A stretch of DNA of 41,828 nt from Eubacterium sp. (lineage in GTDB: Bacteria; Bacillota; Clostridia; Lachnospirales; Lachnospiraceae): contig JAGBNF010000002.1 of the NCBI GenBank assembly GCA_017634555.1, forward strand, positions 1-41,828, written 5' to 3'. Every line of letters starts with the position of its first letter. Position 1 is the stretch's first letter. The notes beneath the pieces are model-generated. The model was not told the origin of the DNA. It was given only the letters and a program-made list of their open reading frames with translations, and made no database searches. Below, piece after piece: positions 1-8,658 of this stretch. Position numbers and translations under genes: made by a program.

Positions 1-63
1 AGCCAAGTGGTAAGGCGTGGGACTGCAACTCCCTGATCATCGGTTCGAATCCGTTAGTCGCCT
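1..63 (+). tRNA. tRNA-Cys (anticodon GCA), 5' end cut by the window
   Basis: The anticodon loop C-T-GCA-A-C lies at 23-29 inside a stem made by 18-22 and 30-34. The T-loop TTCGAAT lies at 44-50. The 3' acceptor strand AGTCGCC (56-62) is followed by T63, the U discriminator typical of tRNA-Cys. CCA is not encoded. The 5' acceptor strand and the first D-arm bases lie before the window. Confidence 0.9.
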
Positions 64-70
64 CTCATGA

Positions 71-106
71 ACGCCAAAACAGAGAAATCTGTTTTGGCGT
101 ATTTTT
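71..106 (+). terminator. intrinsic terminator after tRNA-Cys
   Basis: A perfect 12-bp inverted repeat (71-82 with 89-100, arm ACGCCAAAACAG) has a 6-nt loop and is followed by ATTTTTC. It would end the tRNA transcript before the next gene. Confidence 0.9.
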
Positions 107-142
107 CAATTAAAAACTTTTTCTACGAAGGGCAGGGGGAAG

Positions 143-1078
143 ATGAAAGCAGGGAAGGTTTTGAAGAGCACATTTCTTAAACTGACGGTTATTTCGATAA
201 TCGCATTTGCGTTGATGTCGGGAAAGACTGCGCAGGCGGCGGGAACCATTCAGGTCGAATCATTAGATGAATTCTTTGACAAGCTGTCGGAGCAGATATA
301 CGACAGAGATGCCTACAGATATTACTCAACAAGTAATACGGACGTATCCAGCGAGTTCGTTAATTTCAAAATGCTGGATTATCAGATGCATTATCGGGAG
401 GACAAGCCGTTCCTCAGCGGATGCTATCTGTCTTATTACGTAAAGACACTTCATTTATCAATCTCAAAGCAGGGAACAAAGGTACTCATAGAGCTTCCTT
501 ATACAAAAGAAGAGATGGACGCACATTTCGCAAAGCTTGACAGACTGGCTGAGGAGCTGAAGGGAAAGGATGATTACGAGACAGTGCTAAACGTCCATGA
601 TTATCTGATCGAGAATTTCGAATACGATTCACGTATGGAAATGGGAAATCATACGGATATCGACGGCTTCAGAGATGGAGTTATGGTCTGCTCGGGATAT
701 GCGCTGGCGGCATATTATATTCTGAACAGTGATGGCATCAAGACTATGACGATTATGGGAAGCTCGGGAGACAATACTTCCGGGGAAATAGATCATATGT
801 GGAACATGGTCAAGCTGGACGATAGATGGTATAACCTCGACATTACCTGGGATGATATGGGCGGGGAGAAGAAGAGCTATGACTACTTCCTGAAGAGCGA
901 TGAAGATTTCGTAATGCATACAAGAGCTAAGGAGTATAACGGCGATAATTTCAGAATTCTTATCGCAGATGAGTCCTACAAGAATCCGGAAAGCTTCAGA
1001 AAACCACTCATCATATTGGTCATTGCTGCGGCTGCTGCATTTATTATTATTTTCTTAAGAAGAGATAACCGTTTGTGA
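143..1078 (+). CDS. membrane-anchored transglutaminase-like protein
   Basis: This 311-residue protein probably acts outside the membrane as a cysteine peptidase or transglutaminase-fold enzyme; the substrate is unknown. Residues 11-33 form a hydrophobic signal or anchor segment ending near A-Q-A-A. A second hydrophobic segment (about 287-304) followed by RRDNRL suggests a C-terminal membrane anchor; no LPXTG sorting signal is visible. The catalytic triad of the transglutaminase-like core is recognisable: Cys183 (MVCSGYA), His218 (DHMWNMV) and Asp233 (NLDITWDD). The start is supported by a GGGCAGGGGGA ribosome site just before ATG 143. It lies alone after the tRNA terminator, and a promoter for the next gene overlaps its stop codon, so it is probably monocistronic. 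The fold assignment is firm; the biological role is not. Confidence 0.85.
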   Translation: MKAGKVLKSTFLKLTVISIIAFALMSGKTAQAAGTIQVESLDEFFDKLSEQIYDRDAYRYYSTSNTDVSSEFVNFKMLDYQMHYREDKPFLSGCYLSYYVKTLHLSISKQGTKVLIELPYTKEEMDAHFAKLDRLAEELKGKDDYETVLNVHDYLIENFEYDSRMEMGNHTDIDGFRDGVMVCSGYALAAYYILNSDGIKTMTIMGSSGDNTSGEIDHMWNMVKLDDRWYNLDITWDDMGGEKKSYDYFLKSDEDFVMHTRAKEYNGDNFRILIADESYKNPESFRKPLIILVIAAAAAFIIIFLRRDNRL

Positions 1079-1101
1079 TTATAGAAACATTGTGATAAAA
1101 T
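1073..1101 (+). promoter_or_regulatory. predicted sigma-A promoter for the acyl-CoA synthetase gene
   Basis: -35 TTGTGA (1073-1078) is separated by exactly 17 bp from -10 TAAAAT (1096-1101), with a TGA just before the -10 (extended -10 type). The -35 overlaps the stop codon of the transglutaminase-like gene. Confidence 0.5.
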
Positions 1102-1152
1102 AGCGTGTGGTAATACTTAAAAAATTGAAAATAATTTTTCTGAGGGGGCAAT

Positions 1153-2823
1153 ATGGCAGTCATTAAGAATAAACAATATCCATATGAAGAAGTATATGAA
1201 TTAGTAAACCTGAAGGATATGCTTATCCAGAAGGCTTTACTTCAGCCGAGACTTACGGCTTTTGTTTATCCTTGCAGTACAGGAGAAATGCGCAAGACTT
1301 ATTTCGATGTAAAGGAAGATGTTGAGGCTTTCGGCACATGGATGTATTCAAAGAAGATACGTGGCGGAAAGCACGTTGTTATAACAGGTGAAAACTCATA
1401 TGAGTGGCTGGTTACATTTTTTGCTACAGTTAACGGTGGAAATGTAGCAGTAGCCATCGATAAAGGTCTCCCTGAAAAGGAAGTAGTCGATCTTGCACGT
1501 ATGGCTGATGCCGATGTTGCATTTGGTACAAAGGCATATGTAGAGAAGCTGGGAAAAAAGGCTGCAAGAAAGATTTATGACCTTTCTGAGTTCGATGAGA
1601 TTCTTGCAGAGGGAAGAGAGCTTCTGAAGAACGGACATACTGAATATCTGGATTATGAGGTTGAGCCGGATGATGTGGCTATGATCCTCTTTACTTCAGG
1701 TACATCGGGTGTAAGCAAGGGAGTTCAGCTTACTAACAGAAATATAGCATTTGAGATTACACATACAAGTATGCTCTATAAGCCTGAGGGTGGTGTAGTT
1801 GCAGCGCTTCCGTTCCATCATGCATTCGGTCTCGTGGTTGGTGTAATCATGGTATACAACTACGGCTATCCAATCTATATCAATAAGAGTCTTAAGTATG
1901 TTAAGAAGAACATGCAGGACTTCGGACCTCAGACTATGTTCCTTGTTCCGATGTTTGTCGAGTTCTTCCACAGACAGATCTGGGCTGAGATTGATAAGAT
2001 GGGTAAGACCACAGCATTTAAGGGACTTATGAAGTCAACAAATCTTCTGCTTAAGGCAGGTATTGATGTAAGAAAGAAAACCTACGAATCAATCTTAAAG
2101 GCATTCGGTGGAAATCTTGAATATATCATCTGCGGTGGTGCAGCACTTGATCCTATGTATGTTAAGGAATTCCGTACATGGGGTATCGAGATTCTCAACG
2201 GATACGGTGCTACAGAGTGTTCACCGGTTACTGCCGTTAACAGAGCACATTATCATAGAGACGGGTCTGTAGGACAGCTTGTTCCGGGAATCGAAGCAAA
2301 GACTACAGAGGAAGGTGAGCTTGCATTCCGTGGAGATCTCGTTATGAAGGGTTATTACAAGAATCCTAAGGCTACTGACGAGGCACTTCAGGACAGATGG
2401 TATATGACCGGAGATCTCGGTTATGTAGATGAGGATAATTTCGTATTCCTTACAGGACGTAAGAAGAATCTTATCATCCTCAGCAATGGCGAGAATATAT
2501 CTCCTGAAGAGATTGAAATGGATTTCACAAGAGATGATGCGGTTAACGAGTGTCTCGTATATGATGAGGGCGGAAAGATCATCGCTGAAATCTTCCCTAT
2601 GGAAGGATACATGGGCGATGCCACATATTTCGAGAAGCTGAAGAATAAGGTAAACAAGGGCAGACCTGCATATAAGCAGGTTGTAAGGATCAAGCTTCGT
2701 GAGAAGGAATTCATCAAGAATGCTACAATGAAGATTGTCAGATACCTTAATATACCTGGTGAAGCTGAGAAGGCTGAGGCTGCAGTAAAGGCAGCAAAGG
2801 AAGCCGGAGAGAAGAATAAGTAG
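1153..2823 (+). CDS. AMP-dependent acyl-CoA synthetase/ligase
   Basis: ANL-superfamily adenylate-forming enzyme (556 residues), expected to activate a carboxylic acid with ATP to an acyl-adenylate and then a thioester (CoA or a carrier protein). The phosphate-binding loop is TSGTSGVSKG (181-190). The A5 motif is GYGATECSP (350-358). The YMTGDLG motif (417-423) and the hinge TGRKKNLI (434-441) are present. The catalytic lysine of the C-terminal lid is Lys527 (NATMKIVR). The last 20 residues are an Ala/Lys/Glu tail not needed by the family. The start has GAGGGGG seven bases upstream. It has its own promoter and terminator, so it is probably a single-gene unit. The chain length of the substrate cannot be read from the sequence; long-chain fatty acid ligases are the nearest general match. 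Confidence 0.88.
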   Translation: MAVIKNKQYPYEEVYELVNLKDMLIQKALLQPRLTAFVYPCSTGEMRKTYFDVKEDVEAFGTWMYSKKIRGGKHVVITGENSYEWLVTFFATVNGGNVAVAIDKGLPEKEVVDLARMADADVAFGTKAYVEKLGKKAARKIYDLSEFDEILAEGRELLKNGHTEYLDYEVEPDDVAMILFTSGTSGVSKGVQLTNRNIAFEITHTSMLYKPEGGVVAALPFHHAFGLVVGVIMVYNYGYPIYINKSLKYVKKNMQDFGPQTMFLVPMFVEFFHRQIWAEIDKMGKTTAFKGLMKSTNLLLKAGIDVRKKTYESILKAFGGNLEYIICGGAALDPMYVKEFRTWGIEILNGYGATECSPVTAVNRAHYHRDGSVGQLVPGIEAKTTEEGELAFRGDLVMKGYYKNPKATDEALQDRWYMTGDLGYVDEDNFVFLTGRKKNLIILSNGENISPEEIEMDFTRDDAVNECLVYDEGGKIIAEIFPMEGYMGDATYFEKLKNKVNKGRPAYKQVVRIKLREKEFIKNATMKIVRYLNIPGEAEKAEAAVKAAKEAGEKNK

Positions 2824-2849
2824 GTAATTGAATATTTTATAGATATCGT

Positions 2850-2881
2850 AAAAGGCAGAGATCAAATCCCTGCCTTTTTTT
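2850..2881 (+). terminator. intrinsic terminator
   Basis: Arm AAAGGCAG (2851-2858) pairs with CTGCCTTT (2870-2877) and runs into a T7 tract. It ends the acyl-CoA synthetase transcript. Confidence 0.85.
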
Positions 2882-2885
2882 CGAT

Positions 2886-2901
2886 TATGACATTTGTCAT
2901 A
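2886..2901. promoter_or_regulatory. perfect 16-bp palindrome, possible operator
   Basis: TATGACA-TT-TGTCATA is a perfect inverted repeat in the 220-bp gap before the ABC-2 operon. It has no T-run and is short for a terminator, so a dimeric regulator site is more likely. No family was assigned. No convincing -35/-10 pair was found near it, only an AT-rich TAATAT at about 2948. Confidence 0.4.
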
Positions 2902-3041
2902 TTGCTCTTCTTACATTCATCACTACAAGACAAATCATGCATCTGATAATATAGCATCAATAAGATAACAAATCGGCACAAATACATATGTCGATAAGCA
3001 AGTAAAAGATATAGGCAAACAAGCAAGTGGGAGGAATATCC

Positions 3042-3989
3042 ATGAGTGAAACAGTTGTAAAGATCAATAATCTGGTTAAGCGTTATAAGGAGCTCATAGC
3101 GCTGGATAATTTCAGCCTTGAGATTAAGAAGGGAGAGGTTTTCGGATTGCTGGGACCGAACGGTTCAGGTAAGACAACGACTATCAACTGTATCCTGTCG
3201 CTGCTTTCATATGATAAAGGAAGTGTGGAAGTATTTGGAGAGAAGATGGGACCTTCGAAGAATAATCTGAAGAAACGTATCGGTGTTGTATGCCAGAACG
3301 TTGCAGTATTCGAAGAGCTGACAGTTCAGGAGAACATCGAATACTTCTGCGGATTATATATAAAGGATAAGGAAACAAGAAAACGTTATGTTGATGAAGC
3401 AATCAAGTTTGTTGATCTTGATGATTTCAGAAAATTCTACCCAAGCAAGCTTTCGGGAGGACTTCTGAGACGACTCAATATCGCCTGTGGAATCGCACAT
3501 AAGCCGGAGCTGATAATCCTTGATGAGCCGACAGTTGCAGTTGACCCACAGTCAAGAAACAAGATCCTTGAGGGAATCACAGAACTGAACGAGGCAGGAG
3601 CAACCATCATCTATACATCACATTACATGGAAGAGGTTGAGCAGATCTGTTCAAGAATCCTCATCATGGATAAGGGAAAGGAAGTTGCTTCCGGAACCGC
3701 AGAGGAGCTTAAGGGCAAGATCAAGAATACGGAAAATGTGATCGTCGACGTTAAGAAGCTTGCAAGAGAGTATGTTGATGGAATCGGAAAGCTCAGTCAT
3801 GTATATGATGTTACATACCAGAATGGCAAGCTTACAGTAAAATGCAGCGGCGGTAGACACAACATTACACATGTTATAGATTACTTTGCAGACAACAATC
3901 TTGAGTATGACAGAATCTATTCAGAGCTGCCGACATTAAACGATGTATTCCTTGAAATAACAGGTAAGGAACTCAGAGACAGCGAATAG
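3042..3989 (+). CDS. ABC-2 transporter ATP-binding protein
   Basis: Energising subunit of an export-type ABC transporter of the DrrA/NodI kind (315 residues). Walker A is GPNGSGKTT (38-46), Walker B is LIILDEP (157-163), and the switch histidine is H194 (YTSHYMEE). The signature motif reads LSGGLLRR (137-144) rather than LSGGQxxR, a variation seen in this subfamily. Residues beyond about 230 form the C-terminal domain common in drug and antimicrobial exporters. An upstream in-frame GTG at 3027 sits inside the ribosome site GTGGGAGGA, so ATG 3042 is the likely start. Two permeases follow (46-bp gap, then an overlap), making a complete one-ATPase, two-permease exporter. The substrate is unknown. 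Confidence 0.9.
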   Translation: MSETVVKINNLVKRYKELIALDNFSLEIKKGEVFGLLGPNGSGKTTTINCILSLLSYDKGSVEVFGEKMGPSKNNLKKRIGVVCQNVAVFEELTVQENIEYFCGLYIKDKETRKRYVDEAIKFVDLDDFRKFYPSKLSGGLLRRLNIACGIAHKPELIILDEPTVAVDPQSRNKILEGITELNEAGATIIYTSHYMEEVEQICSRILIMDKGKEVASGTAEELKGKIKNTENVIVDVKKLAREYVDGIGKLSHVYDVTYQNGKLTVKCSGGRHNITHVIDYFADNNLEYDRIYSELPTLNDVFLEITGKELRDSE

Positions 3990-4035
3990 TAAAGCATAAG
4001 AAACTCGAATTCAGCGAATAAGCGAGGATAAGGAA

Positions 4036-5448
4036 ATGTTTGGACAAGTATTATTAATGCAGTTTAAGCAGGGACTGAGAAGTAAACAGTATGTGTTCTG
4101 GACAGTGTTCTTCCCGATAGCACTGGGAACACTCTTCAGCTTTGCATTTAAATCAATATACAATAACGAGCAGTCACAGGTTATTCCGGTTGCGGTCATA
4201 GTTGAGGATTCGGCAATCGAGGAGTACAAGGTTATGGAAGCCTTTTCCGGACTGGGTGAAAGCTCAATGGAGGATGACATTGCGGCATATCAGGAAGCTA
4301 TGGCAGTTGCGGCAGCTAAAGGCGAAGAGTGCGATATGGAAAATCCGATAAGTGATGAGCTGACGGAAGCACTTGATTCGGTGGAAAGCTTTGATGACCT
4401 GAGAAAGGTAAGCTTCGATGTATTCCCTGAGAAGTATGTCAGTGACGAGGTTAATAACATAACGGAAGCTGAGCTGCCGTTCATTGAAGTCATAAACAGT
4501 GTTGAATATGAAGACGGAACTCATATGATAGACAGAAAAGCTGTAGGAAGTATGGAAGAAGCAGAGCACCTTCTTAAAGACGGAGAGATTACCGGAATCA
4601 TAGTTGTTTCAAGTCTCACGGATATTTCGCTGAAGGTGTATGATAACGGAACAAGTGAGAGCATTCTTACAAGCATTATCAGTACATATAAAAGACAGAT
4701 GGATATGGTCATTGCTGTAATGAATGATGATGAGCTGTCTGCTGAGTATGACAGCATGGAAAGCATACTTGATGAAAAGCTTAGCAACGTAGACTTCGTT
4801 GAAGCTTCAGGTGTTGCAGGTGATAACAAGGATCCGTTCGTAGCATATTTTTATAACCTGATCGCAATGATCTGCCTTATGGGTTCGATGTCATCACTCA
4901 GTGCCATAGTTCATAATCAGGCAAATCAGTCAACCGAAGGAATGAGAATAGATGTGTCCCCTGTAAATAAAACAGTCTATGAGCTGGCACAGTATGCAGC
5001 AATAACTATTATGCAGGTGATCATCCTGCTGGGTGCACTTACCTACTACATGTATGTACTTAAGATCCGATATGGTGGTGATGTGGGAATGATCTACCTC
5101 ACTGCAGCAGCTTCATCATTTCTTGGTACATCACTTGGATTTATGGTCGGTCATATAGGAACCGCAAAAGAAGATTTCAAAAGTATGATCCTGCTTGTAA
5201 TAACAGTAGGCGGTGGTTTCATGTCAGGCCTTATGTATCCGGATATGAAGGCAATCATAGAAGAAAACTTCCCGCTCTTTAACAGGATAAATCCTTCGGC
5301 GGTACTCACCGATGCATTTCTTACACTTAATCTTTACGGTGTGGGAGCGAGATATTACAGATCAATGGCGTATGTTGGAATTTTGACGTTTGTATTTATG
5401 ACAGTCGGAATTGTATTTTCGAGGAGGAAGCAGTATGCAAGTTTATAA
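4036..5448 (+). CDS. ABC-2 type permease, first subunit
   Basis: Membrane subunit of 470 residues. It has one N-terminal membrane helix (about 20-45), a large acidic outward-facing loop (about 50-270), and a block of five or so helices from about 275 to the end, the usual ABC-2 permease plan. The N-terminus (MFGQVLLMQFKQGLRSKQY) is typical of the family. The start follows an AAGGA ribosome site. The stop lies 14 bp inside the next permease gene, which implies translational coupling and a heterodimeric channel. Confidence 0.85.
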   Translation: MFGQVLLMQFKQGLRSKQYVFWTVFFPIALGTLFSFAFKSIYNNEQSQVIPVAVIVEDSAIEEYKVMEAFSGLGESSMEDDIAAYQEAMAVAAAKGEECDMENPISDELTEALDSVESFDDLRKVSFDVFPEKYVSDEVNNITEAELPFIEVINSVEYEDGTHMIDRKAVGSMEEAEHLLKDGEITGIIVVSSLTDISLKVYDNGTSESILTSIISTYKRQMDMVIAVMNDDELSAEYDSMESILDEKLSNVDFVEASGVAGDNKDPFVAYFYNLIAMICLMGSMSSLSAIVHNQANQSTEGMRIDVSPVNKTVYELAQYAAITIMQVIILLGALTYYMYVLKIRYGGDVGMIYLTAAASSFLGTSLGFMVGHIGTAKEDFKSMILLVITVGGGFMSGLMYPDMKAIIEENFPLFNRINPSAVLTDAFLTLNLYGVGARYYRSMAYVGILTFVFMTVGIVFSRRKQYASL

Positions 5449-6613
5449 GTCATTTTTTAAAGTACTCAGACATTATAAAGTAAGCATTATAATATATACT
5501 GCAATAACACTCGTAATGTTAATTGCACTGGTAATGTCGGATTCTTCGGAATCTAAAGAAGTAACACTGAGCAAATATCCGATCGTAGTTGTAGATAACG
5601 ATCATTCGGAGGTTTCCGAAGCGCTGTATGCATATCTGGACAGTGCACATAATGTAGAAAAGAAAGAACTTACAGAAGACCAGATAAAGGACCTCATGTA
5701 TTACTGGCATATAGCTGAGTATATAGAAATACCGGAAGGCTTCGGTGAGAATTTTAAAGAGCTCGTAGAAAATAAGAATGAGGTTGAAGCAGGGGCTCTT
5801 CTGAAATGTGTATATGACGAAGCCCTCCCTAGAGGAATCTTCATAAATATGCAGATGAATGAATACCTGAATGGTATCAGAGGATATATGAGTTCGGGAT
5901 TCAGTATTAAAGAAGCAGATGAGAGAACCAGAGCATCACTTGACAGTACACAGTATGTTGAAATGCTTCAGAAGGAAGTTCAGCCTGCAAAGAAGTCTTA
6001 TACAGCTTTTCTGTTCCTTCCTTACGGAATCCTCTCAATCCTCTTTTCACAGCTGATCCCTGTGATCACAAGCTTTAATGACAAAGAAAAGAGAAACAGA
6101 ACAGCAATATCCGCAACAAGTATGGTAAAGAGAAATGTAGCCCTCGTTGCCGGAACAATAACAATCGCTATGATAGTTATAGTACTGCTTATCGCAGTTG
6201 CAACATACTCAGAGGGAACAAAATATCTGTTTACAGATAAATGGTGGCTGTCAGTGATCAATGTGGTGATATATGCTGTAACGATAACAATGCTGCTTTC
6301 AATGGTAACAAGCCTTCCGCTTGGAATTAATAAGAAGGGTTCGGTAAATACGGCAGCCTTTATAACAAATATAATCGGACTTACCTTCAGTTTTCTTGGC
6401 GGTACCTTCGTAGATCTTGAAATCATGGGTGACAAGGTTGCAAGGATCGGTCAGTTCCTTCCGAACTATTGGTATTCAATAGCAACAAAACGTATATGGT
6501 ATGAAGGTGCAGGTATAGGTGATGTACTCGGATGCTACGGTATCCAGCTGGTATTCGGAATCACATGCCTCGCTATCGGACTTGCCTTTACAAGATTCAA
6601 AAAAGAATTATAG
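5435..6613 (+). CDS. ABC-2 type permease, second subunit
   Basis: A 392-residue permease with the same plan as its upstream partner: one helix at about 18-38, an extracellular region to about 200, and then five or six helices with a Lys/Arg end. ATG 5435 is preferred because GAGGAGG lies directly before it; the ORF opens at an upstream TTG (5411) that has no ribosome site. It overlaps the first permease by 14 bp at the start. At its end the TAG stop (6611-6613) abuts the stop of the convergent response regulator gene, giving a 6-bp tail-to-tail overlap with no terminator between them. Confidence 0.85.
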   Translation: MQVYKSFFKVLRHYKVSIIIYTAITLVMLIALVMSDSSESKEVTLSKYPIVVVDNDHSEVSEALYAYLDSAHNVEKKELTEDQIKDLMYYWHIAEYIEIPEGFGENFKELVENKNEVEAGALLKCVYDEALPRGIFINMQMNEYLNGIRGYMSSGFSIKEADERTRASLDSTQYVEMLQKEVQPAKKSYTAFLFLPYGILSILFSQLIPVITSFNDKEKRNRTAISATSMVKRNVALVAGTITIAMIVIVLLIAVATYSEGTKYLFTDKWWLSVINVVIYAVTITMLLSMVTSLPLGINKKGSVNTAAFITNIIGLTFSFLGGTFVDLEIMGDKVARIGQFLPNYWYSIATKRIWYEGAGIGDVLGCYGIQLVFGITCLAIGLAFTRFKKEL

Positions 6614-7243
6614 GTTTTTATAATAGAATATTGCAAGATTGGTCCTGTCGCGGAGACCGAGCTTGCTGAGAACAGTGCTGATATAATTGCGGACGGTTCC
6701 TTCCGAGAGGAAGAGCTTGTCCGCGATTTCTTTGTTTGAAAGACCGTCAGCCACACATTTTACAATCTCTGATTCCTGATCGGTGAGGCCGAAGCCTTCA
6801 TAGTCGAAGCCTGCTGCAGCACCTGTGGAGGCCTGCTCCGTGCGGGAGAGTATCTTCTCTGTAACTTCGCTTCCGAAGACGGTCTGTCCGCCGTAGACGG
6901 CCTTCAGAGAAGGCACGATGGAGTCGAAGTCCTGCTTTATGATGTAGCCCTTTGCACCCATGGAAAGAGCCTTGATTATATATTCATCGTCGTTGAAGGT
7001 AGTGAGATAGAGAATCTTCGCATCCGGGAACTCAGAAAGGATTGCCTCGCCTGCTGCAAGACCTGTCATGCCTTCCATTCTGATGTCGGTGAGAAGAATG
7101 TCGGGACGAAGCTCCCTGTAAAGGCTGACCGCTTCTTCGCCGCTGCCGGCAACAGCCAGAACCTCCATGCCTTCTTCACTTTCTATGATTGTTTTGAGCG
7201 AAACCGCTACAAGGCGGTCATCATCGACTACGATTATCTTCAT
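6608..7243 (-). CDS. NarL/LuxR-family response regulator
   Basis: Two-component regulator of 211 residues. The receiver domain (1-120) has acidic pocket residues DDD at 7-9, phospho-acceptor Asp53 (LLTDIRM) and a conserved Lys near 105. A LuxR-type helix-turn-helix follows at about 150-205 (GLTDQESEIVKCVADG ... SNKEIA). The ribosome site AAAGGT precedes the start. It is the second gene after the histidine kinase on the minus strand (113-bp gap) and almost certainly its partner. Facing the ABC-2 exporter suggests it senses and controls export or envelope stress, like LiaSR- or DesKR-type pairs. That link is inferred from position. Confidence 0.92.
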   Translation of the reverse strand: MKIIVVDDDRLVAVSLKTIIESEEGMEVLAVAGSGEEAVSLYRELRPDILLTDIRMEGMTGLAAGEAILSEFPDAKILYLTTFNDDEYIIKALSMGAKGYIIKQDFDSIVPSLKAVYGGQTVFGSEVTEKILSRTEQASTGAAAGFDYEGFGLTDQESEIVKCVADGLSNKEIADKLFLSEGTVRNYISTVLSKLGLRDRTNLAIFYYKNL

Positions 7244-7356
7244 GTCTCGTTACCTTTCGTATATTATCTGTAAATATATTTGTCAATCCTGCATAGCGTA
7301 TCGATACTATATCTGTATATTAGATACGGATTGATCCGTTCCCGAAGGGATTCTTT

Positions 7357-8508
7357 CTAAGAAATCGGAATCGTGATAAACACACGGAATCCGTCGTCTG
7401 TTGTTATGCTGAGCTTACCGTTCAGGGATTCAACTCTCGAACGGATATTTGAAAGGCCGATGCCCTCTGAAGAAAACTCGGGAGCGGACTTGCCTTGTTT
7501 TTCCTTGTACGAAGAACTGTCGCTGTTCGGGTTATAATCGTGCACTACCATCTGATACATGGACGGATGCTCTATCACCTTGATATCAACCATGGGATTG
7601 GAGCTGTGCTTATGTATGTTGGTTATGCATTCCCTGGCAATGCCGAGGATTGCGTACTTGGTGTTGTGCGGCATGTCGTTTTCGATATCTATTTCAACAT
7701 TCACATTGAAGCGTCCGCTGTCACGCAGAAGATTTGCCATCTGATTTATACCGGCAGGAAGGTCTATGGACTCATCGTGCAGGTCATGAACGCTGCTTCT
7801 GATATTGTTCATTGCCGTATCCAGAGTTGAACGCAGGTCTGCAAGCTCGGTATGTACCGGCTCTTCCTTGTGGATCGCCAGCATGGCTCCGGTCTGCAGA
7901 AGAGCACGAGATAGCATGTGTCCCACGTTGTCGTGAATCTCACGTGCGATACGGTTACGCTCGGAAAGCTGCGCAGTATAGATCTCGTCGTCCTTTGCCT
8001 TTTCCAGCTTCAGATTCTGACTGAGAAGACGTTCGCTTTTCTCGGAGCTGTCGTCCCTGAGACGGTGAAAGCTTGTCGACATGACAGAGGCCATTTCACT
8101 TCTTATACAGAGATATATCGAAAGCACGGATATAAGCAGTATGAGAAGAAACATGGTGAGCGGCAGGCTTGAAAATCCGAGGATGAGGCCCATCACAGCC
8201 AGCGCGAGAGCTATATAATTACGGCTCTTTGTTATATCATACAGAAGATTCGGGATAGCCACTGCTGCCTGCGGAAAGATTATAATTGCGATCGCACCGA
8301 TTATCGTGATGACGAAGGAAAGCTTTTCGAGTAAGCCCTCCGGCTTCATGGAATAGTCTGATCGATTGCGTGTCAGAAGGTAATAATTTACCGCAGCAAG
8401 CGCAAGGGTAATATACATCACAATGATGAATTCCGTTCCCGAAAGCGTCTGATACATGACATAAAGCGTCAGCAAATATATTAAAATTTTATCTATTATC
8501 TTGCTCAT
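7357..8508 (-). CDS. NarL-type sensor histidine kinase
   Basis: Membrane kinase of 383 residues. About five hydrophobic helices fill residues 8-135, with very little extracellular sequence, so it is an intramembrane or transporter-coupled sensor rather than a ligand-binding ectodomain kinase. A dimerisation helix follows (about 145-185), then HisKA_3 with phospho-accepting His192 (REIHDNVGH). The HATPase domain has an N-box (IARECITNIHKHS) and a G-box (GIGLSNIRSRV). The family phosphorylates LuxR-type regulators, and the next gene is one. The start lacks a clear Shine-Dalgarno sequence: the GGGGAGG upstream is on the opposite strand. Confidence 0.9.
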   Translation of the reverse strand: MSKIIDKILIYLLTLYVMYQTLSGTEFIIVMYITLALAAVNYYLLTRNRSDYSMKPEGLLEKLSFVITIIGAIAIIIFPQAAVAIPNLLYDITKSRNYIALALAVMGLILGFSSLPLTMFLLILLISVLSIYLCIRSEMASVMSTSFHRLRDDSSEKSERLLSQNLKLEKAKDDEIYTAQLSERNRIAREIHDNVGHMLSRALLQTGAMLAIHKEEPVHTELADLRSTLDTAMNNIRSSVHDLHDESIDLPAGINQMANLLRDSGRFNVNVEIDIENDMPHNTKYAILGIARECITNIHKHSSNPMVDIKVIEHPSMYQMVVHDYNPNSDSSSYKEKQGKSAPEFSSEGIGLSNIRSRVESLNGKLSITTDDGFRVFITIPIS

Positions 8509-8566
8509 GAATATATATTAAGACTTTGGGGAGGTTTAATCAATGATGCATTTAAGGCGGAGATAG

Positions 8567-8595
8567 AGTATAATGAGTTGCGTGTTTTGTGGAAA
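8567..8595 (-). promoter_or_regulatory. predicted promoter of the kinase-regulator pair
   Basis: On the minus strand, -35 TTTCCA (complement at 8590-8595) and -10 TATACT (complement at 8567-8572) are separated by 17 bp, leaving a leader of about 50-60 nt. The plus-strand complement of this -10 overlaps a TATAAT (8569-8574), which could serve the divergent acyltransferase gene, but that one lacks a good -35. Confidence 0.4.
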
Positions 8596-8658
8596 TTCAG
8601 GATAAATCGTAATTTGGTAAAAACGTAATTTGAAAAGCATAATTGATTGGTAAGAGTC

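Noticed and set aside
1-110. tRNA-Cys 3' end considered as an attachment site for an integrated element
   Set aside because: No integrase gene follows and no second copy of the tRNA end was noticed; a normal terminator and an ordinary gene follow.
2221-2865. A 214-codon minus-strand open frame opposite the acyl-CoA synthetase
   Set aside because: It mirrors a well-supported gene, is rich in Leu, Ser and Cys as antisense frames often are, and has no ribosome site.
7244-7356. TTGACA on the minus strand between the kinase and regulator genes considered as an internal promoter
   Set aside because: The nearest TAATAT is only 14 bp away, and a properly spaced -10 would place the start of transcription inside the ribosome site.
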